Source: Synanceia verrucosa (taxonomy: Eukaryota; Chordata; Actinopteri; Perciformes; Synanceiidae). Taken from it: 64,000 nt of DNA. The position numbers and the translations under genes were made by a program. This document shows, one piece after another, positions 1 to 12,105 of the stretch. Numbering within the stretch: the stretch's first letter is position 1; the number at the start of each line of letters is the position of its first letter. Below the pieces are notes generated by a model. The model saw nothing but the letters and a program-made list of their open reading frames with translations, was not told the origin of the DNA and searched no databases. The stretch covers positions 601,204 to 665,203 of the forward strand of contig CM056564.1 in assembly GCA_029721515.1 (NCBI GenBank), written 5' to 3'.

Positions 1-8
1 TACTTGCT

Positions 9-102
9 CCAGTTCATATTGTATCATATATTATATTATTGGAGTATTAATGCTGATACCTCAACATGTAAGCTGTATTTGGGGACTGGAGTCTATCCCA
101 GC
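9..102 (+). repeat. Local direct repeat, copy 1 (copy 2 at 2441-2537)
   Basis: About 94 bp, including an AT-rich stretch and the V-SINE tail end, recurs almost unchanged at 2441-2537. Copy 2 stops inside the V-SINE tail, so a segment of SINE plus flank was duplicated or truncated there. Confidence 0.85.
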
Positions 103-373
103 TGTCTTAGGGTGGAAGGCAGGGTACACCCTGGACAAGTCTCCAGTTCATCACAGGACACATAGAGACAGACAACCACTCACATTCACACCTACGTTCA
201 ATTTAAATTAGCTAATTAACCTAATCCCCATGCATGTTTTTAGATGGTGGGAGGAAGTCAGAGTACCCAGAGAGAACACAGTAAGGCCCAGTAAGGTCAC
301 AGTAAGGAATCGAACCCGGTACTTTCTTGCTGTGAGGTGACAGTACTAACCACTGCACCATTGTGCCGCTCCC
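80..373 (-). mobile_element. V-SINE retroposon (DANA/HE1-like class)
   Basis: Read on the minus strand it starts with a tRNA-like head (a gtgcagtggttag box and a degenerate B-box near 305-320). A poorly kept central part follows, then the usual tail with the motifs ggttaattagctaattt, gtgaatgtgagtgg and ggacacatagagac in reverse. The tail ends in ctgggatagactcc. The same layout recurs at 54869-55199, where the central domain is better preserved. The tail is repeated alone at 2515-2537. The element is non-coding and depends on a partner LINE for mobility. Confidence 0.8.
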
Positions 374-440
374 AAAAATGTGCATATGGTGTTTTAATAT
401 CAGATTCTGAAAATCATCTTCTTATTAATGTTTGTCTCAG

Positions 441-1004
441 GTACCATAACGTTCAGACAGAGTGAAACACCAGTCATTCCTCTGGAGTAACCGTATGGAG
501 ACAGCTGACAGCATGTCTGCCGACGGCATGGATCTGGATGCAGAACTTCTCAATGATGAGGAATACAGATTACTACTTGAAACTCTCTGTGATATATTTG
601 GTGCATCAACTTCACCTCTTTCTGCTCCTATTGATGATTCTGTTCATCAACAACTTCTGGAGAGTCTGTGTGAAGAAATTACTAAGTGCAGCCCCATGGT
701 ACCAGCTCCACCTGTCACTGACCAGCCAAGTCACCTGAAGAGTCCTGCAGGTGCTCATAACCCGGGACATGAGGTCACTGTCCACCATCAGCTGGATGAA
801 AGTGTGAGCGGAGCACATGCTGGCTGCACCACCCTGGGTGCAGCTCCATATAGCTCTAAGCAGCCAAATACATCCATGTCTACTGAGACACTGAATGTTG
901 GACTAGCTGCTCCCATCATGATCCAGAGACTGCAGGACGTCATGCAGCCTGGTCCCCTGCCGCGTCAGGCAGGTGCTGTTAGCCAGGGACAGATCACATT
1001 TAAG
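441..1004 (+). CDS. Unrecognised protein-coding exon, acidic N-terminus (partial)
   Basis: A 564-bp exon candidate lies between a pyrimidine-rich acceptor (tttgtctcag, ending at 440) and a good donor (aag|gtaaga at 1005). The frame is closed upstream by TAA at 447-449, and the first ATG is at 495, so it looks like a first coding exon with its 5' UTR. The roughly 170 residues begin METADSMSADGMDLDAELL and contain repeated Leu/Glu-rich stretches (EEYRLLLETL, QQLLESLCEEI), then a Pro/Ser/His-rich part. I recognise no domain. No downstream exon could be joined. An inverted copy of identical length at 22628-23191 carries three nonsense changes, so this copy is the better preserved one. It may belong to a mobile element or a duplicated host gene. 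Confidence 0.45.
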
Positions 1005-1204
1005 GTAAGATATACAGTAAGTTTAGGTTAAGGATAGATATCATAAAAGTCTTGTCTCAATACCTGCATCACAAAAGATGTCAGTCAGAGCCAAAAGGAT
1101 TGGCAGAGTAATCAATGAGTCGATTGGCAACTATTTTAATAATTGATTCATTTTTCATTTTTTAAAGTGGTTCACTGGTTCCAGTATTTAGCCTAGCAAA
1201 TATC

Positions 1205-2062
1205 CTTTATGAACCATTGCTGGTGCTAGCTTCTGGTAGTTGTACAGTAAAGCTACAAGCATCATTTTGTACCATAACCTTGGCCTACTTACCAGCTATT
1301 GGTCTGCTCTGATTGCAATTTGCTTGATTACTATGAAAATAAGAGCATAGTTAATATAGCTGAATCATGATTAACAAATGCTTCATGCTATCAGTGAAGA
1401 CATACTGTATCTATACAGCTACATGTAGACCATATCTTTTTCATGTTTAGCCTTCATGTCAACTTAGCTGTATAAACACAGATAATAACAATAATTATGT
1501 ACATATATAATTATATAAATATACACAATTCGCCTTCATGCAGAGACAATTTTATCTTTGCATTTATTTGACACCAGCTATGTATTCTTATCTCAGTCAG
1601 CAGCCTTCAGAAATAATACTTAGCTAACAAAGGTCATCTTATCTCAATGAGAACTGTTAGCAACTGTGACTCGATAATATCATTGAACAGAAGGGTACAT
1701 GTTGCCAACATCTCCTCAACCGACAACAATAAAACTATAAAAACCATGTTCAGCTGAAAAAAAACTTGTTAAAGATGTTGCCAACATGTGAATGTTAAGG
1801 TTACTTACCCATCTGTGGCGCCACTCTGGAAAATTCCCTCTGCAAGCAGAGATTCAAGCTTTTTCTACAGTTTAACACGCTGTAGAGTTCAAATTTACAC
1901 TGCATGTCTGGATAAAAACTGACCTGCTTAGACTCTCTGTCTGTTGTTAACTGGACTGGTCACTGGACACTAGACTGATGTGTGTGTGTGTGTGTGTGTG
2001 TGTGTATACATGCATTATGCATTAAGATATATTAATGTGTAATAATGCACTTATTGATTTTT
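1205..2062 (+). repeat. Segmental direct repeat, copy 1 (copy 2 at 15348-16102)
   Basis: Starting at tttatgaaccattgctggtg, this stretch matches 15348-16102 in the same orientation. It includes the (TG)n tract (1979-2005 here, 16025-16053 there) and the following gcattatgcatta motif. Copy 1 has an extra block at about 1583-1975, and copy 2 has its own block at about 15650-15950. Copy 2 runs into the assembly gap at 16103. Confidence 0.85.
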
Positions 2063-2128
2063 GACAATACTTAGTTACTTTGCGGTTGCCCGGGTAACCA
2101 AATATGCAAACGATAACAGAGGTACAGT

Positions 2129-2194
2129 ACAGATCAAAGCAGATTAGAATACAGATCAAAGCAGATTAGAATACAGATCAAAGCAGATTAGAAC
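2129..2194 (+). repeat. 22-bp tandem repeat, three copies
   Basis: Unit acagatcaaagcagattaga plus two bases is repeated three times without spacers (2129, 2151 and 2173). It is too short and spacer-less to be a CRISPR array. Confidence 0.9.
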
Positions 2195-2537
2195 AGAACG
2201 GAACACAACTGAAGTGTTTAACAGAAGACATGCTGCTCATTTCACCTGAGAAAGTGAAGACAAAACTTTTGAGCTAGCTGATCCATCAGTTATCGGCATC
2301 AAGTAAGTACACAAATACATAAAGTAAAGCACTCATTAACCAGCTATTATTATTATTACCAAAACACATTTCACCAATGGTCTGTTAGCTGTCAATACAA
2401 CACTGTTCTACAAAATTTCTCAAATTTTAAAGTGCCTGCTGCAGTTCATATTGTATCATATATTATATTATTGGAGTATTAATGCTGATACATCAACATG
2501 TAAGCTGTATTTGGGGACTGGAGTCTATCCCAGCTGG

Positions 2538-3072
2538 GTGATTCTCACGAAACTGTCCTAACTTTTGCAAAAACAATTTTAGGTCAATTTTGCTAGTTTT
2601 TTCTCTCATTAGTAGCAAGCAGGGTCTCAACTAACTGTCTCAATTAAAATAAATGATCAATACATGTTTTTTAATACATTTTGGAATGTTTTATTGAGTC
2701 ATTGACCGAATAAGTTCATTACCGTCACACATTTTCAATTGATGATTACTGAATATGTATGAAAGGTAGACCTTTTGTTTTTTTCATGCATGTTCTATTA
2801 ATAGTTCAGAATAGCCACATAGTGTAAACATTCATATTTTTTTATTGACAGACTTGACAAATAGCTCCTGTACAGAAATAAAATTTGAAGTTATCACTCA
2901 TGCCCATCCAAATATTTCCATATACAGCAAATGTGATATCGCTTCGGCCAGGAGAGCATCACACTCTGCCGCAGGAGACTGTGGCACGACATGGTGTGAA
3001 GAGAAATTACCATCTCATTACAATGTAATAATCTTTAAACCTTGACGTCACTTAACAGCTACACATTCCTAC
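2538..3072. other. AT-rich stretch, possible last transposase exon on minus strand
   Basis: No independent gene is seen. On the minus strand, immediately beyond the last firm transposase exon (ending at 3073), about 3030-2910 stays open for roughly 40 codons before a stop. It could be a decayed C-terminal exon, but the frame and splice sites are not clear enough to call it. Confidence 0.3.
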
Positions 3073-6000
3073 CTGTGTTACAATACCAGGATACAGGCAT
3101 CCGTCATACTTAACGAGCACCCATTGCCCAAATCCAATAGAGTCCCTATTTTCCGTCTCTTCTTTGAGAATGACTTCTTTTGGAGCATAGCAATCACATG
3201 CAGGCTTACAGAAGCATGAGACATCCCTCACTCTGATCTTCCCTGGTTCTGTTGCAATAAGCTAAAAAAAACAGCAGAAAAATATATGAGTAACGTTGCA
3301 CATTTATTCAGTGAACATAATGGGAATCATCATAATCTGATTGTTTACTGAGTGATACCTTACCTGATGTACTTTCAGAGTGCCCTGCACTGTCTTCAGT
3401 GATGGGGGCACTAACTCTCCAAATGTTTCAATGTCCTCTTCAGTCACCTTGAAGAGTTTCACTGAACTCTGCTCTGACAGGTTGTGCAGCAAGGCTTCAG
3501 CATCAGGTATGTCCGTTCCAAAGGCTACCAGCCTGTCGGCAAGATTTTTCAGTGCTCCTCCAACGCCGTCTGGAGCACCTTTCCCGTGTGATGCCTCTGT
3601 AATGTAGCATATCAGTGAGCATTAAATAATGAACTTAACTCTTCTCATTTCTGAGTATCTCCCCAGGAAATCCATCTGACACTATGTGGCACCTAAGTGC
3701 TTAAGGCTTAAGTTTTATGACTGGCAGAATAAACAGATAAGACCAGTTCCTCCTCTCTGACCCAAGAAACTCCAGGACATACACCAGGAGGAGGAGTTTT
3801 ATTGCCCACATTCCTGCTTTAATCCTGCCAGACACATCCAAAGCTTAATGTGGCCTCTTCCTTTCTCCCTGCCTGGAACAGAACATTACATTAAGATTTT
3901 AATGCTTAACTATGCTTTCATTCCTCAGCTACTGTCATATAAGTATCACTGTTACAGTGTCAAACATCAGTCTCCACATAGATCCTCTTCCTTTTCCTCC
4001 TTCTGATAAGGACTAAATGTGACATGTGGGATTGGTTGTGGATTAACTCTACAGACACAATCATACATCGATATGCCTGTTGTAGTACACCTTCCTATAT
4101 GCTCTGATACCATGGTTCATCTGTGTGTTTAATTTGTTGATTAATTTCGATTCAATTGGTCAAGTTTTGTTCTGTGGTTTCCTACTATAGGTTGTTTGGT
4201 GTCATTTTACAGCTGAGAGAGGGAGCTTCCACATAGAGAAACTTTAATAAAGTAAAACACAGCAGTATTAACATCAAATAAGTTAAAAGAATATCATCTC
4301 AGTTAACTTGGTGGATGGGGAGGGACCAGTGGTCACACCCCACTGGACCTTCAACAAAGATCATAAAAAGCCTCAGCTGGTCTGAGTGCTCTCTCTACTC
4401 TTCTTCAGTCCTTCAGTCAGTCAAGTTCTGGTCTTCATCCTCTCCACTTCATCTCTGTTCTCCCTCTCCCACATGCTGGGAGGGGGAGGGAAACAATGAC
4501 GACCCAGAGACAGAGACATGCTGTCCCACCGCAGGCCCAGCGCCTCATGGCATGAAGAGCAACCTCTCCAGAACCTTCATTCTGCTCCAGATATGACTGA
4601 AAGACTCTGAATGCTGCCTCTGAATGGCCTCCTCAGGACCCAGCACCTCATGGCATGAAGAACAGCCTATCCAGACCCTTCCAACTCTGCATCCTGCCTC
4701 AAGACCATCTTGTCTCCTCTGTCTGCTCCTTTGCCCTGAAAATGTGATCCAGCTCATGAAGAAACTAAAAGAAGAAAAGACTGTCGACTCGTTGGTGTGA
4801 ATCCAGCCGACCTCCCCCACCAACAAAGAGGGGGGGGAAGAATTGAAGCAAGGGCACAGAGACTATGCTGTGAAGAGGAGAGACAGACAGAGAGAGACTG
4901 AGATGGAGCCATGTCAACCAGAGATGTCCACCGATGCCCAAAAGAGCCACCGGTGAAGTTCAAGCCGAAGTCGCCTGCAGAGATCCAGCAGATCCAGACA
5001 GAACCTGCAGCCACTCCTCACTCCCATCCATCCAGGAACGGTGATATACTGCATATACATCTTACAGATATTAAAGAGTTTGATGATTAGACGCTAAATT
5101 AAATGGCCTGACTTTAGGGTTTAATCCAGCAAGCTTAATAATATTTGGTAAGATATCAGTAAAACGCTAAACCAATTCTGAATAGTAAATTACTCACAGT
5201 CTTCTCTGATGTCTCTCAAACTCTCAACTGCTGAACGCCACCAAACCTAAACCAAATTTTGGTAACAGCCTAATTCTTATTTGGTCTAGATAACCACCAC
5301 TGAATTTAACTGGTCACATTGAATCAATTAATCATTCATCCTTTCAACTTTTGTGTAATCATTCATTCCATTTTGGTCACGATGAGTCAATGTCATGTTT
5401 TCACCATCAATCTTCCTTTATTCTAGTTTTTATTTTCTATTTTATTATTTCTGTTAGTAGTCTGGTCATTTAGTTTGTCAAATTAATCATTTATTATTAG
5501 TTATTTTCTGTGACAGTAGTAGTCTGGTTATAGTTTGTCAAATAAACTTCTCATTTATAAAGAACTTGGTTATTTGATTTGTGTGTGTATATAAAGTAAT
5601 TGAATCACTGTACACTAGGTCAAGAACTCTGTAGCACCCTGAGATTAAGAGACTCTATTAATTAATGTCAAATTCACAAGTTTTCCCTGTTTTAGCAAAA
5701 CTGGGTGGCGCCCTGATAATTTCTACTATTAAAGGTAATTTTTGGTTTATGATCAATAACTTAAAGATATTGTTCATAAATACATAAGTTGATATTAATT
5801 AATGATTGACTAATCAGCTCTACACTAGTTATGCTACAGTAAAATTCCAGGTCACAGACTTGAAATCCTTTATGAAAGGCACTGTGGATGCCAAATAGAA
5901 GGAGACCTGGGGATGGCGGGAGAGAAAGATAGAGAGGTTGAATGTTGAGAGTGAGTCAGAAAGTGAGTGACAGTGAGTGAGTGTAAATATGGGGTATTTT

Positions 6001-7755
6001 TGTCTTTCTCATGTTTTACTGATGGATTTATAAAATTCTGACCAATCAATATCAGTCTAAAAGTTATTGCTCATGACAAACCTTGTTGTGGTATTGGGAA
6101 GTTGGCCCATCAGACACCAGGTGGACATGTTTTACTGTGGGGTGACTGGATTTTATATGCTGCCACACTGGATCAAGGTGTGCCCACGTCGCTACAGCAT
6201 CGTGCTTTAGACTGCTGGATACCGTGGCAAAGGCTTCCGGCTGTCCCTCACTCACATACAGGACACCAGTATGCAAAGTAACCTGTTTGTGACCTCCATC
6301 AAAGTGAGTGTCCTTTATTTCCTTGCTCCACTTACAGTTGTAATTTTCACTGTAGTCAAAATGTACAACTCCTTCATCTTCCACCAATCTCTCTTTCAGC
6401 CGCCTGATCTCTCTGAACTGGTGTGCTGTGTTGAAGAGGTGAACCTTGAAACGTGGCAGGTCGTTCTTTGTTTGCTCCACCAGTTTTTCTAGGCTGGCCG
6501 CTGTCGTTTCCAGAGTGGTGTGCTTGCCTTCAACCTCAGTACCATCAGGAGATTTTTTCCACTATGGTGATGTTTTTGTCACCCACTCATTCCATCTCAT
6601 CATGTTGTTCTTTGTGGCTGGGTTCATCACAACTGGCAATGGGTTGTCTTTGCAGGTGTTGCAACGGTTACACGCGCAGTTGATGTTGCTCAAGTCACAC
6701 ACAGTTCATGTGACCAGGTCTGCCGGCTTATTGGAATCTATTAATCCAAGCTGCTGCAACTTCTTCACTTTGGATGTGAAGTTTTCATGTAGTTTGCAGG
6801 CACAAGTCTCCCTTTCCTGTACTTTTGGGCTCACAATCCAGAATGGACGATGCTTGTAGAACTGTGAGCGGGAAATCTTCATAGAGGGATTTTCACTCAG
6901 AAAGACCTTGTGGAGATTCTCTAGTGTGTCAGTCAGTGACCTCTTCCTAAAGATTGCGCCATTTCTCCTGATTTCTCCAGTTTTTCCATTGATCACGGTC
7001 GTGATGTCATCTCTGTGAAGGAATGTATGGATCTGCCTTCTCATGTTGTGGCGTCTGTTCTGTGTAACCTTCCTTTTGTCTGCCAGCTTCCTTTGTGCAT
7101 TCTTTGCTTCAAGACGTTTTATTTTTTTTCACAGATTGTCGAGCTCCTTGTTTTTCTTCTCGAGCTTTGTCAGTGTGATCTTCAGTTTTTTAGTTAGCTT
7201 GAGTTTTTCCTTTGTGGACATTGTTCTTTTAGGTGATGTCATTGGACCAGAGGGTGATTGTGTTGCATCACTAATGGTCTGAGTTCCTCCGGTTGATGGC
7301 GTGTCCTCCTGGAAGAGAGTGAGACAGTGATTGAGTAAGACAAAGTGTGATTGACTGAGTGAGTCAGAGAGTGAGTGAGTGACTGAGTAAGAAAGTGAGT
7401 CAGTGAGTGAGTGAAAAAGAAAGGAATGACAGTGATGGAGAGGGCAGCAAGTGAGTGATGGATAGGTTGATTGGGTGAGTGCTGAGATATAAAAGCAATA
7501 ACACCTTATTATAGGATTGTGCAATCCTGTCATTTTCGTCCCTGGGCTGTAGCACTGGTCTGGGCTGTAGGAGTTGGTCATCTGTGCCGGAGACATCAGA
7601 TGGGGGGCTGTCGTTCAGAATTGTCTGGAGGCATTTTTCTTCTTCTTGTACCTCTTTGAGTTTTCATTCCACTTTGCTCTTTGTTTTTTTGTCGCTGTTT
7701 AGCAGTTAGCTCTCCGATAGACTTTAAAAGTCCCTTCTCCTTTCTCTTTTTGTAC
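3073..7755 (-). pseudogene. Decayed multi-exon DNA transposase (unassigned DDE-like family)
   Basis: On the minus strand, exons run 7755-7505, 7311-6072, 3596-3364 and 3261-3073, each with AG/GT borders. The large exon is one frame with three stops: TGA at 7129-7131, TGA at 6706-6708 and TAG at 6562-6564. The first exon needs one frame change near 7670. Visible features are a Lys-rich coiled N-terminus, a Cys-rich patch (CNRCNTCKDNPLP), an acidic block DYSENYNC and a second block HLVSDGPTSQYHNK. These blocks look like parts of a DDE catalytic core. The next exon opens with EASHGKGAPDGVGGALK. Splice phases at 6072 and 3596 do not match, so at least one exon between them is missing. I recall this arrangement from multi-copy unnamed genes of fish and invertebrates but cannot name the superfamily. 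The pseudogene status is firm; the transposase role is inferred. Confidence 0.72.
3603..5838 (+). mobile_element. TGTAGCATA-ended insertion element, full copy with 4-bp target duplication
   Basis: The unit begins TGTAGCATATCAG and ends GTTATGCTACA, giving 9-bp inverted ends that also fit the TG...CA ends of an LTR. It is flanked by gtaa at 3599-3602 and at 5839-5842, a 4-bp target duplication. A second, inverted and shorter copy is at 12902-14144 and lacks the part between about 4495 and 5440. There are pyrimidine-rich tracts near 4385-4490 and AATAAA-type signals near 5540. No credible protein frame is present. It could be a solo LTR of about 2.2 kb or a non-autonomous DNA transposon; a 4-bp duplication allows either. 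It sits within the last bases of a transposase intron. Confidence 0.75.
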
Positions 7756-7847
7756 CTGCATGTATTACAGAATATCAAATAATTCTTCAATTCAATAACA
7801 CATTCCTTACAATTGAATTGCAACTTTATGTGTTTTCTTCTCCCAAA

Positions 7848-7858
<11 letters not shown>

Positions 7859-7892
<34 letters not shown>
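7859..7892 (+). repeat. (CA)n microsatellite
   Basis: Uninterrupted CA dinucleotides preceded by a short CT run. Confidence 0.97.
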
Positions 7893-7894
<2 letters not shown>

Positions 7895-9879
7895 GACCTC
7901 CACACCTCCATCGCTCTTATCTGTGATGTGTTTATGGACCCCAGAGAAGAAAAAGAAGAAAGCCATAAAACTGGCTCACAGATGTGAAAACACTCAGATT
8001 TTGTGGATGAAGTTCTCTATGTAATGTAAAATAAAAGGTTATGAGTATCTAATCATGATATGAGTTGGATAAAAATTAGTCCTCAAATGAAAAGATGAAT
8101 TTTGATCCTTTTTTGACCCCTGAAGCAGTATGTGTCACTGAGTTACAAGTGAGTTGTTTTAAGATAAATTCTATCATGGAGACACATTGCCATCTAGTGG
8201 ACAATGAAGGTAAATCTTCCATATAATCTTTTGATATTTCATCTGTGAACTTTATGCAAAGCTGTGTTCAAAGTTAATAACTTAGTAATTATAATCTATT
8301 GTTTTTCTTTGTTAGCATGGTTGAATTAATCCTGTTTAATCTTGTTTAGTTTGGTAAACTACATAATGAGATGCATTACATCTTAAAGTTATGTGATAAT
8401 AATCTGCTTATAACATTTGCTGAAAACTGGTGATTATCAAATGTCTCATCACGTGCTTAACACTAAGGTAATAATTTGTTTGGTTTATAGTGGGAAGTGA
8501 ATATGTGATTCATAAGTTAACGAGTAGATTATATTCAATTCACTTACATATGAATTAAAAGTGAAAAGAGAGGAAGGACCGTTTAACTCCTCCCAATTCC
8601 ACCACTTCTCAAGAATAATAGAAAACCAAAAATCTCCAGACTTCAGTTGTCTTTTAGCTGTTGTCTTTCGTTTTTCTGGTCTTCATCTGTGTCTCATTAG
8701 TTCTTTTTTTATTCTCGCTCTCTGTTATTTGGTTATGTCTACATGTTAATTTTTAACATCTGATCAGTCAAGTTTAGTCTAAAAAGCAACAGTGCTTTCA
8801 TTTTTCATGTTTTCATTTCTTTTATTTGGAGTTAACGTTAAGTCGATACCCTTCTGGCCAAACGAGATTTAATGAATGTATTATCTGAATAATTTGTACG
8901 ACACCATCTGCCACCGAAAGCCAGTCAGCGTCCAGCCATCGCCACCAATGTGCGACCCAAGTCTCTCCGGTGACCAATAGGCCAGCTGATCAGCGACAAC
9001 CCAGCTCGCTCTCGTTCCACCCTGCCGACAGGCTTAACCTCCAGTCTGGACTGTGAATCCAAGAAGCACCAGAGCCCACTAAGCTGCCTTCTGGACCTGC
9101 CTGGAACCAGGAAAACCTGCACAAAGTAGGACGCTTCGGCCCTTTTCTGATTCTTGAGTTGGTGTCAATCAAACTAAAATATCCACTTAATTTTTAACAG
9201 TAACAGTGAATTACCTCTAGAAAAGAATTAACTTCTTCCCTTAACACTACACACACACACACACACACACACATATATGAAGCAAATGCATAAAATTCCT
9301 GATTCAGAGTTTTATGATCTTATGATATTGGCCTGATCGATCAAATAAGCTTAAACCTTTGATAAAAAGAGATGGTTCCCCTGATTCAACGAGCAAATCG
9401 CTGATTAATAATTAATAGTTAGTTCTGTTAATTATTGATAATTGATAATTCATTTATTAAAGCTACAATTCATGAGTTGAAAGAGCTAGCAAGATTTGAA
9501 AGTAGCACCTCCTCTCAGCCTCCCTTACCTCCACACTCTCCTCCCATCAGTGCTCCGTCCAAAGCTCCACCCCTTCAAACTTGAACAGTAGCATTCAGCA
9601 GGGAGAGGAGAGCTGTTATGCTACATCACCACAGCTGTAAAACGTCCCGTTCAAAGCCAATATATCAACGCCATTTTGTCACCTTTATAATGCAGACAGT
9701 GATGATTATGACTGTGCAATATGGTCAAAATGTCATATCCTATAACCTCTTCAATACAAGCCACACCTACGACCAGCTTACACCCACAGAGAAGCTAACG
9801 TTAGCATCAGGCTAATACGCGCTACAACAGTAGCTAAGTTAGCAAACATTACATATTTCATGAAAATAATAACTCCTCC
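7893..9879. other. Non-coding, AT-rich; no gene seen
   Basis: No frame here has coding character. 8550-9240 has a pyrimidine-rich block followed by a GC-richer block (8890-9130), a composition like the LTR-type element at 3603-5838, but I found no matching ends. A (CA)n tract lies at 9248-9273. 9480-9870 has gctaacgttagc-type words common in fish intergenic DNA. Confidence 0.5.
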
Positions 9880-10440
9880 CTAAGCTAAACAAATAATTAC
9901 CTGTCCAACAGGACGAAAGTAACTTCTGCATCACTTTTCAGTCCCTTCAGATGTCTCAGTGTCTCCACCGATGTTCACTCTGGTTTGTCCTCTTAGCTTT
10001 ATCCAGAGTTTTGTCTTTCAGTCTTTTCTTCCTCCCTCTTTCTTCTCTTTGTCTGTTTAGCATGATGAGTCGTCAGAAGTAACACTGAAGTGGTATTTTT
10101 GGCTGCATTTTCTCTGACATTGTTCCCTACAGAAGGGATTTCCCTGCTATCTCTGTATTTCTGCAGATGAACTGTGTGTTTGATATTTCCAGCAACAGCG
10201 GGAGGAGGGAGGGACATGAGCAGGATGACACATGATTGGTTCTCTCATCTCGCTCTGAGTGTCAGTTGATTGGTCAGAGTTTTTACAGTCCTGTAGCTGC
10301 CACAGAGGTCTGATTCTTTCCCTTCCTTTTTCTGAACACATCATGTATTGACTGCTCTCAGGGTAGAAGGAGCATTTCACCCAGTAGAACAAAAAGTGTT
10401 TCTGAACAGCATCATGGATTGCAGCTTTAATATCTAAAAA
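9880..10440 (-). repeat. Dispersed repeat, copy 1 (second copy at 48555-49080, opposite strand)
   Basis: Read on the minus strand, this matches 48555-49080: ctgttcagaaacacttttt, then gaatcagacctctgtggcagct, ctgctcatgtc, gctggaaatat, gcagaaatacagag and aatgcagccaaaaataccac, in the same order with small indels. No coding frame is shared, so it is a dispersed non-coding repeat of unknown class. Confidence 0.8.
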
Positions 10441-11385
10441 GTGTGGTTTATGCTACATCACACATTTTCAACATTCAACTTTTAAATTGAATTAAACAAA
10501 TTATACATTCATATTTTTTCAAAATTGATTCTACTTCACCTTCCCAAAACATTCAACCCAGCATTAGCAGATTAGCTTAAGCTAAGCAGCATTCAGCATG
10601 AGCAGCGTAGCTTCAGCTGACAGTATTCCCACACATTTTCAGTAGGAAATGCATATTTTAGTTGTTACTGTATTAGTTCTTGGTGAGTGGCACTCTGGGT
10701 TTATTTGCATAACCTGGGAATAAATCTTCAGTCAAATCTGCTATTACTATGTCCAAATTCTCAGAGGCGTCAATGGATTCTACATCTGTATGGGTGGATG
10801 AGTTTTGCTGCAGGAGATGACATGTTTGATTTATAATATGTATGTTAGCGGAGAGCAGGAAGATGTGCAAGACAAGCAAGAGGGGATGCATTCCATACAT
10901 ACATACAGCTTTTCAATTCAATTCTTCTGCCTCTGTTACTGTTGTTGTTAGTTGTAGTTGATTATTTTGTGTAAATCATCAATGAAATTGTTTTGTTTTG
11001 GGTTTTTTGTAGAAAGTGGTTATGACAATTGAGAGCTGACAGGAAAAAGGTAGATTAAAAATTGATGAACTGTTTAGTTGTTTGTGATTGAATGATGTAT
11101 TATAAATGCCAGTTTAGTAGAAGCTTTACTCAGTATCATTTACAGTTAGTAGTAAGAAATTGTTATGATTATTTTGTTGTTGTTGTGATTTTATTCAGTA
11201 TCCTTGACAAGCAGTAGTGAGAAATTGTTGTGATTGTTTGTTTGACAAGTTCTATGTCCAGAGTTCAGTGTTAGTTTTAGCTAATTATGTATCAGAGCTA
11301 CCATGCACACATGGAAAGTTTGAATACTGCAACCATCAAACTCAGTTCACCAAACTGGCCACGAGATGGAGCCAAGTTTGTTTGT
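10441..11385. other. Non-coding; no gene seen
   Basis: AT-rich sequence with a short gcttaagctaagcagcatt cluster near 10575. Nothing recognisable as a gene. Confidence 0.5.
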
Positions 11386-12105
11386 GGTGGACCAGGAGTA
11401 GGTGGAGCATGAGTGGGTGGACCAGGAGTAGGTGGAGCATGAGTGGGTGGATCAGGAGTAGGTGGAGCATGAGTGGGTGGATCAGGAGTAGGTGGAGCAT
11501 GAGTGGGTGGACCAGGAGTAGGTGGAGCATGAGTGGGTGGATCAGGAGTAGGTGGATCATGAGTAGGTGGAGCAGGAGTGGGTGGATCAGGAGTAGGTGG
11601 CGCATGAGTGGGTGGATCATGAGTAGGTGGACCAGGAGTGGGTGGATCAGGAGTAGGTGGAGCATGAGTGGGTGGATCATGAGTGGGTGGATCATGAGTA
11701 GGTGGAGTAAAAGTAGGTGGACCAGGAGTGGGTGGATCAGGAGTCGGTGGAGTAGAAGTAGGTGGACCAGGAGTGGGTGGATCAGGAGTGGGTGGATCAT
11801 GAGTAGGTGGAGTAAAAGTAGGTGGACCAGGAGTGGGTGGATCATGAGTAGGTGGAGTAGAAGTAGGTGGACCAAGAGTGGGTGGATCAGGAGTAGGTGG
11901 AGCATGAGTGGATGGTTCATGAGTGGGTGGATCAGGAGTAGGTGGAGTAGAAGTAGGTGGATCATGAGTGGATGGATCAGGAGTAGGTGGAGTAGAAGTA
12001 GGTGGATCAGGAGTGGGTGGATCATGAGTAGGTGGAGTAGATGTAGGTGGAGCATGAGTGGGTGGAGCAGGAGTGGGTGGAGCAGGAGTGGATGGAGCAG
12101 CAGTG
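11386..12105 (+). repeat. 15-bp minisatellite, 48 units without indels
   Basis: Units of the form ggtggaNcaNgagtR follow each other for exactly 720 bp, 48 units of 15 bp, often paired as 30-bp dimers, with no insertion or deletion. All frames are open, so long frames appear on both strands. On the minus strand one frame reads as a Pro/Thr pentapeptide series (PPT followed by two variable residues such as PD, HA, PG, ST). Its ends extend into unique sequence (11298-12164). This could be a mucin-like exon or a plain minisatellite. Confidence 0.95.

Noticed and set aside
2129..2194. Possible CRISPR-like array
   Set aside because: Three contiguous 22-bp copies without spacers in a vertebrate-type genome; a plain tandem repeat.
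4545..5014. Minus-strand frames of 86-93 codons
   Set aside because: Inside the TGTAGCATA element, in a pyrimidine-biased segment absent from its second copy; no domain or codon signal.
7596..7889. Frame beginning with CVCVCVCV
   Set aside because: Its start lies in the (CA)n microsatellite; only the part below 7755 belongs to the transposase exon.
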